Shown: positions 51,670-61,090 of the stretch, one piece after another
Numbering within the stretch: position 1 is the stretch's first letter
Layout of the letters: every line of letters begins with the position of its first letter
Source of the DNA: JAZDEY01 sp043808325 [NCBI: Candidatus Eiseniibacteriota bacterium]
GTDB taxonomy: Bacteria > Arandabacterota > Arandabacteria > Arandabacterales
Assembly (NCBI GenBank): GCA_043808325.1
Contig: JAZDEY010000047.1
Coordinates: forward strand, 10,536-74,535
Direction of reading: 5' to 3'
DNA length: 64,000 nucleotides
Translations under genes and position numbers: made by a program
Notes under the pieces: generated by a model
What the model was told of the DNA's origin: nothing
Database searches by the model: none
What the model saw: the letters and a program-made list of their open reading frames with translations, nothing else

Positions 51670-53895
51670 ATGTTCGACCCGGTACGAGCAGTAAGGCGTC
51701 TACCTCTTACTATCTTGGTTATTGCCCTGGCAGTATATCTTGCGGGGCCCGCCCCCGGGCTTGCTGCAACGGCTGTCAAGAAGGCGGCCGGCAGCCCGGT
51801 TTCAAGTGGGACCAGCGTGACTGCTGGTGCCCTCATCGCCGCTGATGTCTTCAGCAGCGGCGGCCAGGAGGGCACATCGGCATCCTTCAGGTTGCACGAT
51901 ACTTTCGGGCAGGGCCCGATCGGGCCTCTGGCGACCGGGGCAACCATGTCGCTACAGGATGGTTTCTGGGCAACCCTGGGCGCCAAGACCGCCCCCGGTG
52001 ATACCACTCATCCGGGGCCCGTCGTGAGTTTCGAGGCGTTCCCCCAGGACACGTCCGTTGGTCTGGGTTGGACCACACCCTCGGACGCTGATTTTGCCGG
52101 GATACTCATCCGATTTTCGACCACCGCAGATCCTGCGACGCCGACGGAAGGGGCCCCCGTTCCAAATGGACATTCTGGGGAGTTCTGGAACCCGCCGAGG
52201 GTGGGAAATGATTGGGTGCACGAAGGTTTGACCAACGGAACAACCTATCACTATACAGCCTTCGCATTCGACAGCTCTTATAATTACTCATCCGGGGTGA
52301 GCATCAGCGCCGTGCCGTACGACGACAGACCGCCGGGTCTTGTGACGTCATTCACTGCGACTGCGGGAGACACCACCGTGACCCTGCAGTGGACCAACCC
52401 GCCGGACGACGACTTCGCTCACACCTTGATAACATACTCGACTGTGACTTGGCCGGATTCCCCGGAGGATGGAACACCGGTCGAAAACGGCAACGCCGGG
52501 AGATTTTTCAACTCGCCTGCCAGCGTGGACAGCTTCATCCATACTCACCTTACGAACGGCACCACATACTACTATGCGGCGTTTGCTGCAGACACTGCGG
52601 ACAACTATCAGGCCGGTGCGCTCAGGTCGGCAACTCCTGTGGACACGACGCCCCCGGGGTATGTGCAGTGGTTCAGCGTGACTGCCGGTGAGCGCGCCGA
52701 TACGTTGAGATGGCAGAACCCATCTGACAGCGACCTCGAGGAGGTCTGGATCAGGTATTCGACGACCGGATGGGCCTATTCACCGACTGAAGGCAGTCCT
52801 GTGGAAAACGGCAATGACGGCAAGTTCATAAACATGGTGCCGTCGGGCACAAACGCATTCGTCCATGAGGGGCTTATCCCCAATGTGACCTATAACTATT
52901 CCCTCTTCACGTTTGACTCGTCCGGCAACTATCGCGGCTACACGAGTGCCTCAGGGACCCCTTACGACCATACGCCGCCTGAACTCACGGTCTCGGTCTT
53001 CCAGAACCCTTATGTCACCAACCACCTGGACGTCTACGTGGTCGCGTCGGAGGCGCTGGTGGACACCAGTGTTCACGTTTCGGTGGGCGCGACCGAGCTC
53101 GCGATGGCACAGAACGATCCCGACAAGCACGTTTGGAGAGGCGACTATGACCTATGCTGTACGGGTGATCTCACCATCCAGGCATGTGCCAGAGATGGCG
53201 CCTTGAATGACACCTGTGTCACGCGCAGCTTCTCCTCGGCGCTCATGCTGGCCGCTTCGGGAGGCACGGCGCGAAGCACCGACGGTCAGTTTGAGGTGCG
53301 CGTGCCCGGAGGTGCGCTCGCTCGGGACGCGTATGTCTTGATCTTCGAGTCCCAGAGTGGGGAGGGCGAGAGCGTAGTCTACGATGTTTCCCCTTCGGGC
53401 CTCGAGATCGGCGATTTTGCCGAGATCTCAATAGCATATGGGGATGACGCCAGCGAGCCGGAACACCTTTGCATAGCGCGATTGGATGCGAGCGGCCCGG
53501 TGCCGATTGACTCTTATCTCGACAAGCAGAGGCAGCGGGTTGTTGCCTACGGCAAAGGCCTCGGATCATACACGCTGATCTCAAGACCTGATGTCACGAC
53601 GCCTGATTACGGCAATGGCAACTTCAGGGTGCTCGCTAATGTTCCCAATCCGTTCGTGGGCTCGACCAGCATAATCTTCGAAGTCGCGCGGGCGGGACGG
53701 GCGCACGCCGAGATCGTCTCGGTCGAGGGCAGATCGGTAAGGACACTGGCCGATCAGGTTGTAGCACCGGGCAGGAACGCCCTTGACTGGGACGGCTGCG
53801 ATGATAGCGGCAGGCGAGTGGCCGGCGGAGTCTATGTGTGCAGGATCGGATTCGGCTCAGAAACCGTAACTCACAAAATGGTTCATTTGCACTAG
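51670..53895 (+). CDS. secreted Fn3-repeat protein with FlgD-Ig tag
   Basis: The product is 741 aa: a signal peptide (about 1-33), an N-terminal region with FRLHDTFGQGPIGPLATGAT, then three related fibronectin-III-like modules (about 112-215, 216-320, 321-430). Each module has a T-x-W/QWTNP-x-D-x-D start, an I-x-Y/FSTT core, a G-x-P-V-x-NG turn and a T-Y-x-Y-x-x-F-x-x-D end. A further beta region (about 440-640) precedes the C-terminal tag: NVPNPFVGSTSIIF, then SVEGRSVRTLAD, then DWDGCDDSGRRVAGGVYVCR, ending KMVHLH. It probably serves in surface binding. The Met at 51670 directly precedes the signal; a start at 51625 is possible. Confidence 0.8.
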   Translation: MFDPVRAVRRLPLTILVIALAVYLAGPAPGLAATAVKKAAGSPVSSGTSVTAGALIAADVFSSGGQEGTSASFRLHDTFGQGPIGPLATGATMSLQDGFWATLGAKTAPGDTTHPGPVVSFEAFPQDTSVGLGWTTPSDADFAGILIRFSTTADPATPTEGAPVPNGHSGEFWNPPRVGNDWVHEGLTNGTTYHYTAFAFDSSYNYSSGVSISAVPYDDRPPGLVTSFTATAGDTTVTLQWTNPPDDDFAHTLITYSTVTWPDSPEDGTPVENGNAGRFFNSPASVDSFIHTHLTNGTTYYYAAFAADTADNYQAGALRSATPVDTTPPGYVQWFSVTAGERADTLRWQNPSDSDLEEVWIRYSTTGWAYSPTEGSPVENGNDGKFINMVPSGTNAFVHEGLIPNVTYNYSLFTFDSSGNYRGYTSASGTPYDHTPPELTVSVFQNPYVTNHLDVYVVASEALVDTSVHVSVGATELAMAQNDPDKHVWRGDYDLCCTGDLTIQACARDGALNDTCVTRSFSSALMLAASGGTARSTDGQFEVRVPGGALARDAYVLIFESQSGEGESVVYDVSPSGLEIGDFAEISIAYGDDASEPEHLCIARLDASGPVPIDSYLDKQRQRVVAYGKGLGSYTLISRPDVTTPDYGNGNFRVLANVPNPFVGSTSIIFEVARAGRAHAEIVSVEGRSVRTLADQVVAPGRNALDWDGCDDSGRRVAGGVYVCRIGFGSETVTHKMVHLH

Positions 53896-53906
53896 GGGGT
53901 AGCAGC

Positions 53907-54524
53907 ATGCGAACTACAGTAATGCGCACGAGCGTTCTAGTAGGTTGGCTTTGCTGCATGAGCATACTTGTGGGGTGTGGAGGCGGCGGTGGCGGCGGCC
54001 CGAGCGACACTGCTGAGTCCCTCACGGCAGACGGGTGGGAGCTCTATGAGGCGGGAAACTACACAGGTGCGATCGCCAAGTTTACGCAGGCAACCGAGCT
54101 GGATGCCGACTACGCCGATGCCTATAATGGGCTTGGTTGGACCTACGGCAAGCTGGATTCATTGGCCAAGGCCATCAGCAATTTCGACCTTTGCATCTCC
54201 AAGGGCATGACTACAGCGGATCCGTACGCGGGACGGGCCCCGGCATATCGCGATCTCGACCCTCCCCAATTTTCAAGTGCGATAACCAGCGCTACAACTG
54301 CCCTTACGAAGGATTCCGACTACGAGTTCGAGCACAATGAGGACTTCGACTGGCATGACCTGTGCCTTATCAAGGCCCAGTGCCACTTCGCCCTAAAGGA
54401 GTACTCTCAGGCCAAGGTACAGGTCGATGCGCTTGAAGGACACAGCCTCGAGCCCGGCTCTCCGACGTTTGTCGAAGAACTGGCCGAAGAGATTGAGCGC
54501 CTGGGGGACTTCTACGGCGGGTAG
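53907..54524 (+). CDS. TPR lipoprotein
   Basis: A 205-aa lipoprotein: signal peptide with lipobox SILVGC (about Cys24), then a run of seven Gly. TPR units begin at about 38 (DGWELYEAGNYTGAIAKFTQ, YADAYNGLGWTYGKLDSLAK) and a weaker unit near 140 (LIKAQCHFALKEYSQAKVQV). Such proteins usually scaffold envelope complexes. It begins 11 bases after the tagged Fn3 gene and is probably co-transcribed with it; AGGGGGT precedes the ATG. Confidence 0.78.
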   Translation: MRTTVMRTSVLVGWLCCMSILVGCGGGGGGGPSDTAESLTADGWELYEAGNYTGAIAKFTQATELDADYADAYNGLGWTYGKLDSLAKAISNFDLCISKGMTTADPYAGRAPAYRDLDPPQFSSAITSATTALTKDSDYEFEHNEDFDWHDLCLIKAQCHFALKEYSQAKVQVDALEGHSLEPGSPTFVEELAEEIERLGDFYGG

Positions 54525-54545
54525 TTGGCCCGTCCGGGTAAGCGC

Positions 54546-55319
54546 CTACTGACAGGTGGGCTCACCCGTCTGACACATCTGTCTTCCGGAGAAGTAGTAG
54601 CAGCCCCGCTCGTCACCTGGCTGGTACTGCACCGTCTGTCGGTTTCCGCCGGAGTAGTAGAGAGTTATCGTCCCCCTCTGGGCGTCTCCCTCAATGGTCC
54701 AAGTCCCCTTGCCGGATGCCTGGCTTGCGCTGCCCCAGGACATTGTCTGGTTGCCGCCGCTATCGTAGGATCCGCCTGAATAGCCTGACTCCGAGAAGTC
54801 ATAGAAGGTACCATCGGGGCAAAGGGCGAGGCGCGTCTCGGTACTGCCCGAATATCCCCAGTAGTTGGCCGCCATGGCCTGCATGAGTGAAGCATCCCCG
54901 CCCTTGGGTCCACCGGGGGCACCGGGTTTGCCTGGCTTGCCTGGCATTGCACCGGCGCTCTTCGCATAGTCCATGACGCCATCCTTGGCACTCAGATCGA
55001 GGTCGATGCGCTGGCTCTCGGCCTTGACGAGCACTTTCCGCTGCACGCTCCCCACTTCGATGGCATAGAAACCGGGCTTGACGCCCGAGAAGCTATACTT
55101 GCCCATCCAATTTGTCTGAGCACTGTCAACGGGCTTGCCGGTCTCTCCGTCGAGCAAGAGCACGTTTTCGTTAATCGCAGGCAGGGTGCTGGACCGGCCG
55201 ACGTATCCGGTGATGGTATACCCGGTCTCAGGACTGCCAGGCGGCGGTGCCACCGAGCATGATAGGATCAAGCATGCAAGGACTGATGTCACAAGGGCCC
55301 CGATCGTAAGGCATCTCAT
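54546..55319 (-). CDS. lipoprotein with CarboxypepD_reg-like domain and collagen-like stretch
   Basis: The product is 257 aa. The signal peptide ends in lipobox LILSC (about Cys21). Residues about 32-105 form a carboxypeptidase-regulatory-like beta sandwich (TITGYVGRSSTLPAINENV, MGKYSFSGVKPGFYAIEVG). About 124-140 is a short collagen-like GKPGKPGAPGGPKGG run. The C-terminal part (about 150-257) is rich in Gly, Ser and Tyr, with WTIEGDAQRGTITLYYSGG, resembling a lipocalin-like readout. Function unknown. AGGAGGT lies upstream of the chosen ATG at 55319. Confidence 0.68.
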   Translation of the reverse strand: MRCLTIGALVTSVLACLILSCSVAPPPGSPETGYTITGYVGRSSTLPAINENVLLLDGETGKPVDSAQTNWMGKYSFSGVKPGFYAIEVGSVQRKVLVKAESQRIDLDLSAKDGVMDYAKSAGAMPGKPGKPGAPGGPKGGDASLMQAMAANYWGYSGSTETRLALCPDGTFYDFSESGYSGGSYDSGGNQTMSWGSASQASGKGTWTIEGDAQRGTITLYYSGGNRQTVQYQPGDERGCYYFSGRQMCQTGEPTCQ

Positions 55320-55347
55320 GTTGGTCGACCTCCTCAAAGAGACTTTG

Positions 55348-56028
55348 TCAGATCACGCCCACCGCAATCTCGCAGAAGATACTTGACTCGTCAATCTCCA
55401 AAATTGTGGCGTCGACACCCAAGTCGGCCGCCAGGGCGAAGAATCGCTCGGGTTTGACAGCTCTTCCCGTGAAGCCGTCCTTGCACGCAATGACGCCGTC
55501 CCCGGTCCTGGCATTGTCGATCTCGCCAAGAAGACCTGCCTCGGATTGGAGCGCGAACCACTTCAGGCGATCGTCCCAGAACTTGGGGGAGTAAGTCGAG
55601 AAGAGCACCGCGCCGCCGGGCCTTGTGACCCGGACGGCTTCGCCCACCAATTGGCGCTCGTCACAATGGAAAGCCGAGATGCCGTTCTGAACGCAGGCAA
55701 CCAGATCGAAGGCATGATTGCGAAACCCCAGCCGGGCTGCGTCCATGCAAATCAGCCGGCAATTGCCGCACCGGCCCAGCAAGCCTTGCCCCATCTGCAG
55801 ACTTGCCAGAGATGTGTCGATGCCAACGACCCGGCCCGCCTTTGCGGCGAGACGCGCGAGCACTCTTCCGTATCCGCAGCCGAGATCCAGGACCGTGTCT
55901 CCAGGACGAATCCTCCCAACAACGTGCGCAACCTCAGCATCCAGATACTGCCGGATGCGTGGGGGCGCGATCTCATAAACTCGCCGGAGACGCTCCGCGG
56001 CAAGATTCTCGGTGTAATAACCGCTCAT
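55348..56028 (-). CDS. class I SAM-dependent methyltransferase
   Basis: A 226-aa Rossmann methyltransferase: motif I VLDLGCGYGRVLARL (about 46), acidic motif II end VVGIDTS (about 67), then FDLVACVQNGISAFHC and VTRPGGAVLFSTYS. The acceptor is unknown. No ribosome site precedes the ATG; instead a promoter box ends six bases upstream, so a leaderless mRNA is predicted. It is divergent from the spermidine-synthase-like gene, which has the same promoter style. Confidence 0.84.
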   Translation of the reverse strand: MSGYYTENLAAERLRRVYEIAPPRIRQYLDAEVAHVVGRIRPGDTVLDLGCGYGRVLARLAAKAGRVVGIDTSLASLQMGQGLLGRCGNCRLICMDAARLGFRNHAFDLVACVQNGISAFHCDERQLVGEAVRVTRPGGAVLFSTYSPKFWDDRLKWFALQSEAGLLGEIDNARTGDGVIACKDGFTGRAVKPERFFALAADLGVDATILEIDESSIFCEIAVGVI

Positions 56029-56034
56029 GCACCT

Positions 56035-56063
56035 ATTCTGGCCTCCGCCAGGCGGCCAGTCAA
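56035..56063 (-). promoter_or_regulatory. promoter predicted to give leaderless methyltransferase mRNA
   Basis: On the minus strand TTGACT (56058-56063), a 17-base spacer and CAGAAT (56035-56040), six bases before the ATG at 56028. The spacer contains a GC-rich inverted repeat (GGCCGCC / GGAGGCC-type). Confidence 0.5.
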
Positions 56064-56082
56064 TACCGAGATCGTCCCATGT

Positions 56083-56111
56083 TTGCGCTGCATCCGCCCT
56101 TGTGATATTCT
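56083..56111 (+). promoter_or_regulatory. promoter predicted to give near-leaderless mRNA of the spermidine-synthase-like gene
   Basis: TTGCGC, a 17-base spacer and TATTCT, nine bases before the ATG at 56121. Arranged back to back with the promoter at 56035-56063. Confidence 0.5.
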
Positions 56112-56120
56112 CTAAGGGTT

Positions 56121-59100
56121 ATGAAATCATCTCGCCGTACGATCCTCTATGCGATATTCGTGCTCTCAGGTGCAACCTCGCTCGCCTACGAGGTGGTGTG
56201 GACGCGCCTTCTTGTAAGGGTCTTCGGCGCGACGTCGTTCGCCGTGGCCACGGTCTTGGCCTCCTACATGGCAGGGCTTGCTCTGGGAAGCTACCTCTTC
56301 GGCAGAAGGATAGACCGCGGCGGCTGGCCTATCCGCATCTATGGTCTCTTGGAGCTTGGCATAGGCGTCTTCGCGCTGGTCTTCCCACTTGTGATTCTGG
56401 GACTCAATCACTTTTATGGAGCCATCTATTCAGGATTTCAGGGCAGGTTCTACCTGCTCACAGTTGTGAGATTCGCTCTGAGTTTTCTGGTGCTCCTGGT
56501 CCCAACGACTCTTATGGGAGGGACCTTGCCTGTCCTCGGTAAGTACGTCGCGGGCGATCTTTCGCATCTCACCCGGCGGATTGGGGCGCTCTACGCGGTC
56601 AACACCTTCGGTGCCGTGGCCGGCGCCTTCGGCACAGGCTATCTCCTGTTGCCGCGGCTCGGCATCAATCACACCACCTGGTTGTGTGTGGGCCTGAATG
56701 TCGCGATCTTCGGGGCGTCGCTGGCATTGAGCCCGAAGCCCAGAGGTGCCCAGCCCGTCTCGAAAGGGAGTGCCCGGGGCAGTGTGGTCCAAGATCACCC
56801 GTCTAATGCCGCCGGCACGATGGAATGCGCTACCAAACCCGACTGGCGGGCACGGCTGGTGCTTGTTGCTTTCATGCTCACGGGGTTTGCGGCCCTCACC
56901 GTAGAGGTCCTTTGGACACGCGTACTCTCGCTGGTGATCGGCACCACCGTCTATGCCTTCAGTGCCATGCTCGGCACTTTTCTCCTGGGACTCGCGCTGG
57001 GTAGCGCCGTATTCTCCTGGATTGCCCAACGGACCCGCAGGCCGGGCCTGGTCTTCGGCTTGGTGGTGGTCGGAATCGGGGTCACGATTTTCCTGACCTC
57101 GGTCGCCTTCGGCAGACTCCCACTCATCTACCTGGAAATAGGCCAACATCTGGGTTGGAGCTGGAGCAAGATGATGTGGGTCCAGTTCCTGTTCTGCCTC
57201 ATGATAATGCTTGTACCGACTTTTCTGATGGGCGGGACCTTTCCGCTCGTGACAAGGATATATGTGCGAGACGTGGCAAGGATTGGCAGCGCAGTAGGAA
57301 CCGCTTACGCCTTCAACACCGTCGGTTCGATCTTCGGTTCGTTCGCCGGCAGTTTCATCCTGCTCCAATTCCTGGGAATCGAAAGGGGCCTCGCGGTGTC
57401 CTCGGCGGTCTACCTGGCGGTGGGTGTGGCCTTGCTCGTCGGAGTTGCAGAATTCCGCGGTCTCAAACGGGTCGCTGGCGCGGCCGCCGTCGTCGCTCTT
57501 GCCGTCATGGTGTTCGTTTTCTCGCCGCGTTGGGATGCCAGGCTCATGACCAGCGCGGTATATCGCTACGCCCAAGTCTACAAGACCGCCGAGCGGCTCA
57601 AGGATAACCTCAAGGACAAGCGTCTCCTGTTCTATGACGATGGACCCGGGGCCACCGTCACGGTCGAGAGATTTCAGGATGAGCTCTCGCTTGGTATCGA
57701 CGGCAAGGCCGACGCTTCAACCGGTGTCGGCGACATGACAACCCAGACCATGCTTGCCCATTTGCCGCTGCTCTTTCATCCTGAGCCCGATACGGTACTC
57801 GTGATCGGGCTTGGTTGCGGGGTGAGCCTGGGGGCTGCCGAGCAGTATCCCGTCAAATCAATCGACTGCGTGGAACTCCTGGGCAACGTCGTGAGGGCAT
57901 CGAAGTACTTCGGTGAGTACAATCATGATTGTCTGGCCGATCCGCGGGTCAATCTGATCCTCGCTGATGCCCGGAATCATATTATGCTCGCCGACACGAA
58001 GTACGACGTGATCATAAGCGAGCCGACCAATCCCTGGATTCAGGGAGTAGGGGATCTTTTCACTGAGGAATTCTTTAAGATGGCTGCACGCAGGCTCAAG
58101 CCCGGTGGCATCATCTGCGCGTGGTTCCACACCTACCACATGGGTGACAGTGACCTTCGGTCAATGGCCAAGACTTTTCTTGGGGTCTTCCCCCACTCGA
58201 GCATGTGGATGGTCAACGAATCCGATGTGATCTTCCTGGGTTCTGCATCCCCATTGAAGTTCGACCGCGGCCTCGTGACCAGGATGGAGAGTCCACAGGT
58301 GCGAGCCGACCTCAAACGGATCTTCGTCGACGACGTCGCCGACATCCTCAGCGCCCACCTGTGGGGAGAGGGCGGACTGGCGCGCTACGCTCGGACCGCG
58401 CGGGAGCTTCATACCGATGACAACATGATGCTTGAGTTCTCGGCGGCCCGGAAGGTCTTCCAGAGCTCCAATATCAGCCATCTCTCAAACTTCCTCGCTT
58501 CGATGGAGCCGCCACCCCTTGGGGATATGGGCGGCGATGTGGCCGAGCAGGTCCGAGTGCAGATGGACGCCCGAAAGAAGGCGATCAAAGGAACCATCGA
58601 GTTTCTGACAGGAAAAGTGGCAAACGGGATCGCGCTCTACGATGCGGCATTTGCGCAGGCCCCGTCCGATCCTTATGTACTTTGGGCCTATACCGAGGGA
58701 CACCTGACGCTCGGTTATTCCCTGATCACCAGAGGGGATTACAAGGGAGCGGCCGAGGCCTATGCCAAGGTGACCGTCGAGCCCGAGTATCCCCGCGCGT
58801 GGATGGGTTACGACGGCCTGGCATTCTGTGCCGCTCGAACGGGCGACCCGGTCAAGGCCCAGCAATTTTACGAGACCTCGCTTGCCAAGAACCCTTACAA
58901 CCGATCCAGCTCGTACAATCTTGCGAGGCTGCTTCGCAACGGCGGCCATGTGGAGGCGGCGATCTCGATCTACCGGAGATTGCTTGATCTGGTTCCCGGC
59001 GATCCGGAAGCCGCCAACAGCCTGGCGAGAATCTATGCGACCAAGAACGAGAACCTTGACGAGGCCCTTGCGTTGGCAAGGACTGCCGTAGGAGGAGATG

Positions 59101-59360
59101 AGAAGGCCGCCTATCTCACGACCCTCGGCCGCGTCTACTTCAGTTTGAACAAGCTCGGCGATGCTCGCAGGGTGCTCGACAGGGCGCTCAAGCTCGAACC
59201 CAATAATACCGAAGCCCTGCTGCGCCTCGGTCTTGTGGAGCTCACGGCGGGAAGCCCCGAGAAAGCGCGCCGGATTCTTGAACGCCTGGTCGGCCTTGGG
59301 GCGCGGGACGAGTACACCGAGAATGCCAGAGGTCTTCTCCGGGAAATGCAGGCCAAGTAG
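56121..59360 (+). CDS. membrane-fused spermidine-synthase-like protein with TPR tail
   Basis: The product is 1079 aa. Residues about 1-470 hold two sets of hydrophobic helices, each opening with SLAYEVVWTRLL / ALTVEVLWTRVL and containing a PT-x-LMGGT-x-P motif. This internally duplicated layout is known from fused MFS/spermidine-synthase proteins. Residues about 495-720 are a spermidine-synthase-like Rossmann domain (SLGIDGKADAST, VLVIGLGCGVSLGAA, CVELLGNVVRAS, DVIISEPTNPWIQG). Residues about 800-1075 are TPR repeats. The catalytic Asp/Pro motif of true spermidine synthase is replaced by SEPTNPW, so polyamine synthesis is unlikely; the real reaction is unknown. Its stop is adjacent to the stop of the next, convergent gene. 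Confidence 0.85.
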   Translation: MKSSRRTILYAIFVLSGATSLAYEVVWTRLLVRVFGATSFAVATVLASYMAGLALGSYLFGRRIDRGGWPIRIYGLLELGIGVFALVFPLVILGLNHFYGAIYSGFQGRFYLLTVVRFALSFLVLLVPTTLMGGTLPVLGKYVAGDLSHLTRRIGALYAVNTFGAVAGAFGTGYLLLPRLGINHTTWLCVGLNVAIFGASLALSPKPRGAQPVSKGSARGSVVQDHPSNAAGTMECATKPDWRARLVLVAFMLTGFAALTVEVLWTRVLSLVIGTTVYAFSAMLGTFLLGLALGSAVFSWIAQRTRRPGLVFGLVVVGIGVTIFLTSVAFGRLPLIYLEIGQHLGWSWSKMMWVQFLFCLMIMLVPTFLMGGTFPLVTRIYVRDVARIGSAVGTAYAFNTVGSIFGSFAGSFILLQFLGIERGLAVSSAVYLAVGVALLVGVAEFRGLKRVAGAAAVVALAVMVFVFSPRWDARLMTSAVYRYAQVYKTAERLKDNLKDKRLLFYDDGPGATVTVERFQDELSLGIDGKADASTGVGDMTTQTMLAHLPLLFHPEPDTVLVIGLGCGVSLGAAEQYPVKSIDCVELLGNVVRASKYFGEYNHDCLADPRVNLILADARNHIMLADTKYDVIISEPTNPWIQGVGDLFTEEFFKMAARRLKPGGIICAWFHTYHMGDSDLRSMAKTFLGVFPHSSMWMVNESDVIFLGSASPLKFDRGLVTRMESPQVRADLKRIFVDDVADILSAHLWGEGGLARYARTARELHTDDNMMLEFSAARKVFQSSNISHLSNFLASMEPPPLGDMGGDVAEQVRVQMDARKKAIKGTIEFLTGKVANGIALYDAAFAQAPSDPYVLWAYTEGHLTLGYSLITRGDYKGAAEAYAKVTVEPEYPRAWMGYDGLAFCAARTGDPVKAQQFYETSLAKNPYNRSSSYNLARLLRNGGHVEAAISIYRRLLDLVPGDPEAANSLARIYATKNENLDEALALARTAVGGDEKAAYLTTLGRVYFSLNKLGDARRVLDRALKLEPNNTEALLRLGLVELTAGSPEKARRILERLVGLGARDEYTENARGLLREMQAK

Positions 59361-61001
59361 CTACGGCAGGTACTTGACCTCGAGGTAAGGAATGTAGTTG
59401 CCTTCCTCGATGGTCTTCCGGTTTTCCTGCTTTCCCACCTCGACCGCGGCAGAGGCTACCTGGTATTTCATGCTCGGCCAGTAGCTGGCTTCGACTTTGA
59501 TCACATAGTTGCCGGGCCTGACATCCTTGCCCGCGGTGTCTTTGAGGTCCCACACGTGAATATGGTGCCCGAAATCTATGCTCGCACCCGTTACAGCATC
59601 GGCATCGGCGAAGCGGGACCGCTCCGCCCATTCGGGAAGCACGATCTGTACGCCCTTGGCGTGGCCGCTAAAGCCCGAAACGTAAATGGTTCGGACGAAA
59701 TCGCCCTTATCGGTCTCGACCCAGACGGCCGTCTGAGGAGCGAGCTCGTCGCGGAATCCCAGGACAAAGTCCGCGACCACCACGGGGCCGGGATACTTGG
59801 CACGGTCAAAATGCTCGATGTGAGGCCTCATCCCGTCCAAGGCCATTCTGACCACGGCCTCGTCGGGATTATCGTTGACGATCTTGGTCCAGTAGGTCAT
59901 GCCTTTCTTCTGGTAGCCGAAACCGAGCCAATAGTCTGCCTGCGCCTTCACTGAAGCCGGCGCGCTGCTCTCGGCGACGATCCTCAAGTCTTCGATCCCT
60001 TGGTCGAGCTTGCCGACGAAGAAGGGGAAACTGACACCCATTATGCCGCGCATCAGCCGGGCTTCGGTATCGTTCGGGGCGAGACTCACCGCCTTGTCGA
60101 GGTACTTCATAGCTTCAAAGACGAGATTGGTTCTCAGGGTCGTGTCCTCGGCGATTCGCTTATCATAGCCGCGGTCGGCGAAGGCAAGTGCCGATCCGAG
60201 CATCGTGTAAGCCCGGGTGTTGGTAGAGTCCGTGCTGATCACCTGCCGCAAGATCTTCTCGGCGGCCTGATAGTCGCCCTTATCCATGGCAGCCTGTGCC
60301 TGGCCGAGGAGGTCTGCCGTATCGCCGGCCGGCAGCGGACTGGATTGCCCGGGGCTTGATTGCGGGAGGGCCGGCATGGTCACCGGCGTCTCCGTCGCCT
60401 TCGCAAGATTGGCCTCCGCGGCCTTCGCAGTCTGGGTGCCGGGGGCAAGTCTCATCACTTCCTGCCAGGCCTCGGTCGCCTTGGCTATGTTACCCTTCTT
60501 CTGGTAGCCTTCGCCAAGAAAGCTATAAGTGCTGACTACAATTCCGTCGGGCACACTCTCGGGCGACTTGTCGCGGATCTTAAGCACCAATTCGAGGTCC
60601 GCAAGCGCGCCGTCCAGCTTTCCCAGGAACTCAGGAACCTTGACTCCCATAAGGCCCCGATAGTAGCGCGCGTCAACATTGAGCGAATCAAGGGCGACCG
60701 CCTTGTCGAGCATCTGAAACGATTCGCTGCTAAGCGTTGCGGCTTCCATGAAGTTCTGGGTCGCCCCCGCCTGCATGCCCTTGTAGAACCCGAGATGAGC
60801 ATAGCCTGCGGCATTATCCGGATGCTCCTTAAGCGCGGTCTCGATAACCTCTACGGCGCGGGCAAGGTCGCCGGCACGCTGGTAGCCCGTGGCTTCCGTG
60901 ACGTAATCATCCATGGTCTTGGCGAGCACGCCAGGCGCAAGGGCGAGAACAACCACCAGCGCCGCACAGATCGATCCTCTTGCCATGAATCTCTCGGACA
61001 T
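59361..61001 (-). CDS. exported TPR protein with internal duplication and DUF2271-like domain
   Basis: The product is 546 aa with a signal peptide (about 1-28, ending GVLAKT). Two tandem TPR-rich modules of about 180 residues follow. LDKAVALDSLNVDARYYRGL with GKLDGALADLELVLK and GEGYQKKG in the first matches LDKAVSLAPNDTEARLMRGI with GKLDQGIEDLRIV and GFGYQKKG in the second. The C-terminus (about 420-546: TIYVSGFSGHAKGVQIVLPE, TGASIDFGHHIHVWDL, VRPGNYVIKVEASYW) resembles the DUF2271 periplasmic domain. AAGGAGGAG precedes the ATG. Role unknown; an envelope scaffold or chaperone is possible. Confidence 0.75.
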   Translation of the reverse strand: MSERFMARGSICAALVVVLALAPGVLAKTMDDYVTEATGYQRAGDLARAVEVIETALKEHPDNAAGYAHLGFYKGMQAGATQNFMEAATLSSESFQMLDKAVALDSLNVDARYYRGLMGVKVPEFLGKLDGALADLELVLKIRDKSPESVPDGIVVSTYSFLGEGYQKKGNIAKATEAWQEVMRLAPGTQTAKAAEANLAKATETPVTMPALPQSSPGQSSPLPAGDTADLLGQAQAAMDKGDYQAAEKILRQVISTDSTNTRAYTMLGSALAFADRGYDKRIAEDTTLRTNLVFEAMKYLDKAVSLAPNDTEARLMRGIMGVSFPFFVGKLDQGIEDLRIVAESSAPASVKAQADYWLGFGYQKKGMTYWTKIVNDNPDEAVVRMALDGMRPHIEHFDRAKYPGPVVVADFVLGFRDELAPQTAVWVETDKGDFVRTIYVSGFSGHAKGVQIVLPEWAERSRFADADAVTGASIDFGHHIHVWDLKDTAGKDVRPGNYVIKVEASYWPSMKYQVASAAVEVGKQENRKTIEEGNYIPYLEVKYLP

Positions 61002-61090
61002 TTGCTCCTCCTTAGTTTGCCTCAAGGTCCACCGATTGGTTTTGGACGTTTATACCCCAAACGGGCGATGCTTTCAAGAGGTTTCGTCCT

